From assembly GCA_029880325.1 (NCBI GenBank), contig JAOUOP010000004.1, positions 62,001 through 126,000 on the forward strand: 64,000 bases of DNA, given 5' to 3'. Below, piece by piece: positions 63,850 to 64,000 of this stretch. The stretch's first letter is position 1. Every line of letters begins with the position of its first letter. The DNA is from Myxococcales bacterium (GTDB taxonomy: Bacteria; Myxococcota_A; Polyangia; Polyangiales; JAFGIB01). The notes below the pieces were generated by a model. That model was not told the DNA's origin and did no database searches. It saw nothing but the letters and a program-made list of their open reading frames with translations. A program made the position numbers and the translations under genes.

Positions 63850-64000
63850 CAAACTCGCGTCTGGAGCGATGCGCTCAGGGTCCGCGAAAGAATCACTTCC
63901 CCCTTCGGCACGCACCGGCGGGCGCGTTCAGGCCGCGCGCCCTCGAAGAATTCCCCGATGTACCTCTGGTACGACTGCGGATTCTTCTCCGGGCGCCGGC

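Noticed and set aside
61285-63915. 876-codon leftward open frame opposite the EGF-like lipoprotein
   Set aside because: It is the mirror of a GC-rich, Cys/Asp-rich real gene. The translation is Ala/Val/Gly repeats with no motif, while the plus strand has a signal peptide and EGF modules.
63850-64000. Possible C-terminal part of a leftward gene entering from the right edge (KNPQSYQRYIGEFFEGARP in one frame)
   Set aside because: Only about 40 plausible residues. The frame then runs into the terminator hairpin and antisense of the preceding gene without a stop, so it is too short to support.

Overview
The window is about 64 kb of GC-rich bacterial DNA. It looks like a Myxococcota (deltaproteobacterial-type) chromosome. 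Supporting signs are many Cys/Asp/Gly-rich lipoproteins, two von Willebrand-A lipoproteins, an EGF-like lipoprotein, a MYXO-CTERM-like tail, a TIGR02147-type regulator, and a DUF1552/DUF1592 gene pair. I see no rRNA, tRNA, CRISPR array, insertion sequence or prophage. Nearly all the DNA is protein-coding, and same-strand neighbours often overlap by 4 bases.

Layout. Positions 1-15282 hold accessory surface and regulatory genes: an SMP-30-like lipoprotein cut by the left edge, a COG2509 flavoprotein, a lipoprotein with an embedded Hint domain, the DUF1552/DUF1592 pair, a radical SAM/SPASM gene with a coupled 41-residue ORF, a vWA lipoprotein operon, a TetR regulator and a sigma factor. Two places here (about 8310 and 14000) join the 3' halves of two divergent genes whose 5' halves and promoter region are gone.

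Positions 15311-36519 are the core: two divergent operons for cytoplasmic sulfur oxidation. Leftward run a fused FeS/membrane subunit, a molybdopterin catalytic subunit without a Tat signal, a TorD-like chaperone and a SulP anion transporter (SoeABC-type sulfite dehydrogenase plus sulfate exporter). Rightward run an ArsR-family regulator, DsrE3, lipoate-binding protein LbpA, sHdrC1, sHdrB1, sHdrA, sHdrH, an sHdrB3-like protein, EtfB, EtfA, an Emo-like ETF:quinone oxidoreductase, TusA, DsrE2, and two radical SAM proteins of the LipS1/LipS2 type flanking a shrunken lipoate-protein ligase. This is the EtfAB/Emo (type II) version of the sulfur-oxidizing Hdr-like pathway. Inferred flow: sulfane sulfur is passed by TusA/DsrE proteins to LbpA-bound dihydrolipoamide, the sHdr complex oxidizes it to sulfite, electrons go through EtfAB and Emo to quinone, Soe oxidizes sulfite to sulfate, and SulP exports it. 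The divergent control region carries three TCATGA palindromes spaced exactly 16 bp apart.

Positions 36581-64000 return to general and accessory genes: small Cys-motif lipoproteins, GNAT and YCII-like fragments, an FHA protein, a Tat amidohydrolase, an acyl-CoA dehydrogenase, a vWA lipoprotein with a clear intrinsic terminator, a SWIM/SNF2 helicase, a YihY membrane protein, PEBP and VOC proteins, a PilZ-TM-AMIN-like protein, a glycosyltransferase-like TPR membrane protein, an IF-1 paralogue, an MFS permease, dCMP deaminase, an SDR, and two adjacent lipoproteins sharing a C-terminal domain.

All functions come from reading motifs and context by eye; no database search was run.
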